A stretch of 64,000 nt of DNA from Chloranthus sessilifolius (taxonomy: Eukaryota > Streptophyta > Magnoliopsida > Chloranthales > Chloranthaceae), in NCBI GenBank assembly GCA_021018995.1, contig CM037585.1:66838646-66902645 (forward strand), in the 5' to 3' direction. The first letter of the stretch is position 1; each line of letters begins with the position of its first letter. The notes under the pieces are model-generated. The model was not told where the DNA came from. It did not search any database and saw nothing but the letters and a program-made list of their open reading frames with translations. The translations under genes and the position numbers were made by a program. Shown here one piece after another: positions 57,561-64,000 of the stretch.

Positions 57561-57985
57561 GCTCCCATCTTGCGCCCCCCGACTATTCGGTTGCCCTTTG
57601 AGCCGATGTGTGATGCATCAGACTATGCCCTAGGAGCTGTCCTAGGGCGGAGAAAGGATAAGCTTCCCATGTCATAGCTTATGCCGCCAGATCCATGATA
57701 GATGCCCAGCTCAACTACACAACAACCGAGAAAGAGTCACGGCCATTGTGTTTGCATTGGAAAATTCAGTCTTATGTTTTAGGTTCACAAATTGTGGTGT
57801 TTATCGACCACTCGCCTAAAGTACCTTCTCTAAGAAGGATACCAAGCCCAGATTAATCAGATGGATCCTCCTATTACGGTGAGTTTGATCTCTGATTAAG
57901 GATAAGAAAGGAGTGGAGAATGTGGTGGTGATCACTTATCCGAATTCTCAATATTGAGGATGATAGCTTACCCATTAATGAATCA
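57561..57985 (+). pseudogene. RNase H of copy F
   Basis: MCDASDYALGAVLGRRKDK at 57607-57663, a TTEKES piece at about 57720, and degraded FxDHS at 57800. Three or more small indels. Confidence 0.7.
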
Positions 57986-59215
57986 TTTCACGATGAGCAA
58001 CTTTGCCATCAATACCCACGATCCTTGGTTTGCAAACATAGTCAACTTCTTGGCTCGGATGATTCCTCAACGTTGGAATCGAATGGATAAAGATCTTTTC
58101 TTCTCACAAGTTAAAAATTTCATTTGGGAAGATCCTTATCTATTCAAGAATTGCAGACAAGTGATCGAAAAGTGTGTCCGGACCATGAATTCTCCGGCAT
58201 ATTGTCAATGTGTCATGAACAGCTGTGGAGGCCATTTAAGGGCAATAAAAACATGCAAAAATTCTGGTGGTTTCTATTGGCCCACAATCTTTAAAGATGC
58301 CTTACAAAGATCAGAATCTTGCCAGAATCGCCAAAAATCGGGCAAGATTTCAAAAGAAACTCAATGCCCCTACCAATCCCGGTAGTTGAGTTGTTTGATG
58401 TTTGGGGCATAGATTTTATGGGCCCCTTTCCCTTCTAATGGAAATAATTTCATCTTGGTAGTCTGGACTATGTCTCCAAGTGGATTGAGGCCATAGCTAC
58501 CAAATCCAATGATCACAAAGTGGTTTTAAGATTCCTCAAAGACCACATTTTTCCAGTTTGGATTCCCTGAGCCATCATCGGTGATGGGGAGCCACTTTAA
58601 ATGTGCGCTTTGACTCTCTATTAAAAAGTACTGTCACTCATGAGTAGCCACTCCCTATCATCCACAAACCAAAGGATGTGTGGAGATTTCATATAGAGAG
58701 ATCAAACACATTTTGGAAAAAGCTGTGAAGAAGGACAGAAGGATTGGTCCTTGCTTAATGATGCTTTGTGGGCATACAGAATCGCCTACAAAACTCCAAT
58801 TGGAATGTCTCCTTTAGATCGGTCTATGGCAAAGCATGTCATTTGCCAAGAGAGTTAGAATACAAAGCTTCGGCTATTAAAACATTTAATATGGATCTAA
58901 CTTCTGGTAATCACAGGAAACTTCAACTCATCGAATTGGAAGAGTCATGGATGGATGCTTATACAAGCTCCATTGTATAAGGAGAAAGTCAAATCATTTC
59001 ATGATAGGAGTTTAATGAGAAAAGAGTTCATACCGGGGTCCAAGGTATGGTTATTCAACTCTAAACTTAAATTCTTTCTGCAAATTGAGATCCGAGATGG
59101 GAAGGGCCATACATGTCATCAAGGCTGCCCCTCAGAGTTGTGGATATCCGTGATCCCAATGACGGAAGAGTCATTAAGGTAAATGGTCGAGGCTCAAGCC
59201 ATGCATTGACAACAT
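57986..59215 (+). pseudogene. Integrase of copy F
   Basis: MDKDLFFSQVKNFIWEDPYL leads into a degraded zinc region (CGGHLRAIKT; CQNRQ, where the second Cys of CxxC is Arg). Second Asp region gtgatggggagcc (58577) is shifted; Glu is kept (CVEISYREI, about 58680). C-terminal region [18 protein letters not shown] at 59027. Many frame changes. Ends about 59210 in homology with the ends of A and E. Confidence 0.7.
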
Positions 59216-59933
59216 TCAGAGCTGTCGCCCATCCGTCATCACGAATCTCTAAAAATCTGATGGTAGAAAATTGTATATTATGTTTGTACAACATAGTTTT
59301 CTGAATTTCTCCGCTTCGCTTTCTTTTCCCTTTTCGCATAGTTTAATTACACTTAAAGTTCAAATCGCAAAGCAAAAATTACTTTTCGCAAAGTCCAAAG
59401 TCTATTCGAGAAGATTCTGGAGCTGCAATGAACTGCTCGGAAACAAAGATGTTCTTTTCGAATAGTTGATTATGATAACATTTCCTTTTCGAATAGACGG
59501 TTCGAAGCTAAGTCCTTATAAATAATCTTTACGGCTATCTACTTGTCGAAAGGCACTTTGGCCATTCAAGTAATAAGAAGGGCTCTTTTGGAACTTTTCA
59601 AAACTTAAAGGTGCTGCGATTTTAGCTTCAAGTATATTTAGTCGTTTGAAGTTAGCGTTGTATTTGCAAACACTCAGAGCGACGCCCACTAAAACCCTAG
59701 CTCACTCTCTTCTCACACGAGCTCCACAAGGATATCACCGCTTTTGTTCCTAATTGTTTGAGCGTTTCCATTTTTCGAGATCAAAGTCGATCGGTTGGCG
59801 ATCTTTACAAACAAAGCGACTCGTTCAAGCACAAACCCTAGATCGGTATTTTTTCTATCCATTCTCGCTCAATTTTTAGAAAATCTAAATCTGTTAGCGG
59901 TGTTTGGAGCATTTTTCCTCCACATAATTAAGT
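59216..59933 (+). other. Spacer between integrase and ORF2, copy F
   Basis: No gene. Array and TATA box are listed separately. 59660-59933 would be the ORF2 mRNA leader (text similar to the leader in A: 'aaaccctag', 'gagatcaaag'). Confidence 0.5.
59370..59525 (+). promoter_or_regulatory. TTCGAA array and TATA box upstream of ORF2, F
   Basis: Cores cttttcgcaaag (59382), ctattcgagaag (59402), cttttcgaatag (59454 and 59485) and ttcgaag (59511) are followed at once by TATAAATA (59518-59525). The ORF2 ATG is at 59934. Motif is that of the U3 of the same element. Best promoter candidate for ORF2 in the window. Confidence 0.55.
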
Positions 59934-61830
59934 ATGGGAAAACTGAAAAATCCTTAGTCGCCATGTTCCCCAAATCATCACCAAGAAGGCAACCAAATCG
60001 ACCCCAAAGCCAAAGGCAAAGCAAAAACGTCGAAAGAGAAAGCTTTCAATGGACAAGGCAGATAGGGTTGAAAAAGGAAAGAAAATACGCCATGAGGAGC
60101 CTACCCTCGCCTCAAGCCCCGAGTCCGAGCCCCCATTACCCATTCACTTAGTTTTGCCTAACCCTTCATTGATACCCGAAGCTCATACCGAGCTATTGGT
60201 GGATGAAACTTTTTCTCCTCCAAACATGATTGCCTACCATCCCTAAGATACCTCTGGAAGCTTCTCAAAGACTATCCTCACCCCATTACCGTAAAAAACT
60301 TATCCAAGGATGATAAAGCGTGGTATCAAAACCTCACAAAGGTCATCAAGATGTTGCGACGTACAACCTTAGTCATTTTCATAGATAATCGTGACCTAAC
60401 TGTGATGAGGACATAGGGCATGCTCGGGATACCTTTTCAATTCAACCCGATGGACCTTTATGGCTCGGCGACCTCTTTCGTAAAACATGGCTGCCCATTT
60501 AACACAAGGCATGGTGGGTTCTGGGCAATCAATAATGAGAAGAGATCTGCCCCCGCAATATCTGCTAATGGATTCCATACTCCGAGGGAGCTTTTATGTG
60601 GCAGGCATACCCAAGAGAGGCGAACTCCTATCCTCGAAGCCCTCTTTCACTTTTCTAAGGGGCAATTTTTCAATGCCCCCATGCTCATCCTGGAAGCAAT
60701 GGCTGATGTGAGTGCCAAGGTAAAGAAGAAACAGAAAATTGCTGGCCTCCCCTTTGGAAGACTAATTTCAGCCCTCTTAGGAGCCAAGTTTGACATTAAT
60801 AGGGAAGAGCCCTTTGAGGTACTCACTCCTCACAACTTTGGCAAGAAAGCCTGGACCACAAGTCAGGCCATGTTAAGAAGAATGAGGGAAGTAGGAGAAC
60901 CAGCCCATGCCCCTGCTCTGCTTTGCCCCTATTGCTGCCCCCATGAACCCGAGCTGAGCAGAGCTAGTTCTGTCACTGAGCATGACAGAGAACCAAGCCC
61001 TGAAAGTGTGGGTGGGCATGCTGCAGAAGTGGAAATTGCTGTGGAGCCTCAACTACACCCAGATCCTCACCTACCTCCAAAATATCCAAGCCCAGCTCCA
61101 AACAAATGCAGACAATCAGTCTGCTACATTGGAGCTCATCCATGTTAATCGCCCCCATTACCACCTACCCCATTACCCTCGCTCTCCATTTTGCCTCACA
61201 GTAACCCAAAGCAGACCAAGTCCTAGTGCTTCCTCCACTACCACCCAAAGCAACCAAACAGACCCCCCTTCACCACCCCCCCTGTTTTCTGACTTAGCCA
61301 TTCAAACTGACCCTACTGACCCTCTCTTAACCGGCCCACCTCCCCACTGGACCCCTTTAGTCCCTAGCACTCCATCCCCCTCCCTAGATATGCCACCCTC
61401 CCCCAGGCCATGATAGAAAATCCCTACATCCGTAGGGATGTGCAGAAGGGACTGGCTGATTTGGAGACCTACATCCGAACCCCTTATGAGACCAAAATCA
61501 AGAAATTAGAGCATTTCATGCAATTTGAGAGAGAGAAGATGAGGGATCTGGTGGGACGAACATTCCAATTGGTCATACGAAAGCAAGACAAGGTGGCTAT
61601 GCTCCAAGCCCAGTTAGCTCAAGAACAGGAGAAACCCACCAGCCTGACCAAACACCTTGGCCTCACCAGAAAGATCAAGTCAGAAGAGTACACCGAACTC
61701 CGTAACTCCATTCTGAGAAACCAAAATCCAGCCTCGATTCCAACACCGATTCTAGTTCGATTCGACAGGGTGACTCTAGTTCGAGCCCATAGAACCCATC
61801 TATGATACCGACTTTGATCCTAGTTATTAA
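59934..61830 (+). pseudogene. ORF2 of copy F
   Basis: Starts MGKLKN at 59934 and ends YDTDFDPSY-type tail with TAA 61828-61830, as in A. Basic region near 60050-60090. Conserved core: RRTPILEALFHFSKGQFFNA (about 60618), IAGLPFGRLISALLGAKFD and a coiled-coil-like ETYIRTPYETKIKKLEHFMQ (about 61470). Between the two lie Pro/Ser/Thr-rich parts with QTDPP and AIQTDPTDP, weak relatives of the TQT motifs in A. At least five indels; it is shorter than in A by about 160 codons. Confidence 0.7.
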
Positions 61831-63751
61831 AAGTCTGTGATCATGTGTCTCAAATACAATGTATAAATCTTTTGTTTTTGTATCATTCGGTCCAATTACA
61901 TCATTTGTTTCTTTCTTATTCCATTTTTCTCTCGTTAATTGTTCTGCTTTTTACATTATTTTGCAATTTTTTCATATAGTGCTCCCTACTGTAAACAAAC
62001 AAAAATAAACCCCTCACCCTTACTCCTTTCCCTCTTTTTTTATTTTCCAGAAAATTTCTCGTTCATACAATTTGCTTTCGTAATTCTCCATGCTATTATT
62101 TTTTCATTGCTTTTCCCTAATAACTGACTATGCCACCACCTTTGAACCAGGAGGACACCGCTCCTCATAGGTTTGGGGTGTGGCCATGTGTCCCGCCAAG
62201 GAATAGTTAACCTAAGGACAACAGAATCACCTAAGTAATCGTGAAATGAATTATTTTACTTAAGAATCATGACAATGTGGAAATTTTAAAATTTTCTTTG
62301 CAAGAATTTAGACATTCTAAACCATATATTCTACATTTCCATGATGATTACACCATAAAAACATACCGGTATCAAAGACATAGTAAGTCAAAAGGAAGAG
62401 AAAAGGTAAAGATATACTTAAAAGCTCAAGGAAAAACCATAACCAAAGTGAGAATTGAGCCCATATATTTTCCATCTCATTGAAGAGTGATCGAGGCAAT
62501 TTTTTCCGATTCAAAGGATTGGTCGAGGCATTAGATCCACTAGAAGTTAGGAAACTCCAAATTAAAACAAGTAACAAGACTCATGAAACCGAGGAAAGAT
62601 CAAGGCCTTCTTTGGACAAATTTTGAACCTATGAGAACCAACCAAGAAAAATCTGCCTGCTTTGTACCCCATTTGAGCTATAAATCCTACAATTCTTCAT
62701 CAAAATACCCAAAAGTACTTGCACCGAACCTATGGAACTAATTCAGCCTTCCCTCACTCGAGAATTCGTGGAGGTAAAGGAGAAAGAATCAAGATGGACC
62801 ATTTCGGGCAACATCAAGAAAATGAAGAGAAAATACCTCAAAAAAAAAGTAATATGGTGATCGAGAAAGAAGAGACAAACAATGTGAAAAGTTAAAGCAA
62901 AAAGGCAAAAAGGGACCTTATAATGCAAGATCAAAGAAAGAACTGATCACCGTGGAATGTGAGAATCTCAAAAGAAGAAGAAAGAAGCTAAACTCAAAAG
63001 GTGGAGCTGCGAACCATCTCCTGCACTTCCTGAGATTTCAAATTCAAACCTCTGCTCAAATTGCCTTCCCTTGAAACTTCACTCCATAAGCCATACAAAC
63101 AAACCTAGATTAAAAGCCCTTGTAATCCAAAGTTGAGTGAGCTGTCATGTGGAGATGAGAAGTGACCCAATCTATGGTGAGGAGATGTCAATGATGCCAT
63201 TGCCTAAGAATCATGCCTATGCTCATGCTTAGATCCATTTGGGAGATGTAAGCGCTCTTGAGCTTGAGTGAAAATGAACCCCTCAACAAAAACAGATGAG
63301 AGTATACCGTGAGTGTTTGGGTTGGAACTTGAGCACCTTAAGTATGACTTATAACCTAATTTTTATCCATAGGATGAGCTTATCGGCACATTTGTATGAT
63401 TTTCTATGACTGCTCACTGATTGGAAATATTGAAACATTCATGAGGTTTATAAATGTTTAAATTCGCAAACAATAATCAAATTTTCTGTTTCATCATTGA
63501 TTCAAGAGTAACTAACCCTGCTCCTTGATTGCTCATTTGATAATATTGCACTGATGTTAACTGTTTCATGGAGAAGTTTGTGGGTACCTTCACTGAAAAC
63601 CCTCAGGAGACTTCACTCCTCCTCTAGGGATCACCTAGGGGTTTAAAAGGCTTGTTGCATATGCTAAATGCACCTGTGCTTCCTACAAAAGTGGCTCTCT
63701 ATTTTGCTTTTACCTTTCTTTGCTTAGGGACTAGCAAAGCTTAGGTTTGGG
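61831..63751 (+). other. 3' untranslated region of copy F
   Basis: No gene. Hairpin with purine tract at 62150-62182 (gaggacaccgctcctcatag, gtttggggtg), shared blocks at 62610 and 63140-63180, pre-LTR block at 63570-63695, purine tract at 63738-63751 (cttaggtttggggt). Small frames here carry no recognisable domain. Confidence 0.6.
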
Positions 63752-64000
63752 GTTAAGTAGTGAAAAATACCATTTTTGACCCCTAAACAGGAGCCTTGAA
63801 AGACCCTTGAGAGGACTAAATAAGTGCTTTAGTGTTCATATTGCAGCTAACCCAAAAGACAGGTCCAAATCCGAAAACCATCTTAAAATGATCAAAAAGC
63901 CGACAACGCATGTCAAACTCAAAGAGGGAGTGAAGAAATAGCCTCAGCAATGGCTAAAAAGGTCCTAAAAGAGCAAGAAAAGACCTGAAAAGAAGAAGGA
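63752..64000 (+). repeat. 3' LTR of copy F, start only
   Basis: ggttaagtagtgaaaaatacc matches 51950 onward with about four substitutions to the window end; the first TGT is reduced to GG. Confidence 0.85.

Larger units (their letters stand above)
51950..64000 (+). mobile_element. Athila-type copy F (3' LTR off window)
   Basis: 5' LTR 51950-53772, PBS 53779-53796, gag from 53954, protease, RT, RNase H, integrase to about 59210, spacer with array and TATA, ORF2 59934-61830, 3' region, 3' LTR from about 63752. The LTRs differ at about four substitutions in the 248 bp I could compare, so insertion is recent. Yet the coding part has dozens of small indels. Same family as A. Confidence 0.85.

Overview
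This 64 kb window is plant nuclear repeat DNA and I see no host gene in it. It is a nest of Ty3/gypsy LTR retrotransposons. Most copies are Athila-type: long LTRs (about 1.8-2.6 kb), a primer binding site of the form TGGCGCCRYTGCCGGGG just inside the LTR, one gag-pro-RT-RNaseH-integrase frame, an extra gene (ORF2, the 'env-like' position) after integrase, and a 3' untranslated region of about 2 kb. One copy is of the Tat (Retand/Ogre-like) type. This fits a flowering plant with a large, repeat-rich genome; I cannot name the species.

Layout. 1-979: 3' end and first LTR bases of plus-strand Athila copy E0. 980-14748: minus-strand Athila copy A, inserted in the E0 LTR; its ORF2 is almost intact. 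14749-17946: rest of the E0 LTR, a primer site fused to a 3' end, then a complete LTR (G). 18048-34190: minus-strand Athila copy B, older, inserted in Tat copy C, whose flanks are 17947-18047 and 34191-42141. 42142-44736: an LTR fragment (D) fused to the 3' region of another Athila copy. 44737-51949: plus-strand copy E, lacking gag, protease and RT. 51950-64000: plus-strand copy F, inserted in ORF2 of E, its 3' LTR running off the window. A and F are one family; B, E and D/G/E0 are others.

How the parts work. LTR U3 drives a genomic RNA, tRNA primes at the PBS, gag-pol would make particles and integrate, and ORF2 lies downstream and needs its own expression route. All gag-pol copies here are broken by stops, frameshifts or lost catalytic residues, so none looks autonomous.

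Most interesting signal: each Athila family carries its own short CG-centred motif array (CTTTTCGAA in A/F, CCTCTCGACAGG in B, TCGCGC in E). The array occurs twice per element, once in LTR U3 and once in the spacer just upstream of ORF2. Where I measured it, spacing is 20, 31 or 51 bp in different families, close to whole helical turns. In F the spacer array is followed by a TATA box about 0.4 kb before the ORF2 start. This suggests an internal ORF2 promoter that reuses the LTR enhancer. ORF2 itself begins with a basic, nuclear-signal-like region, has no signal peptide, and carries TQT motifs of the dynein-light-chain (LC8) type.
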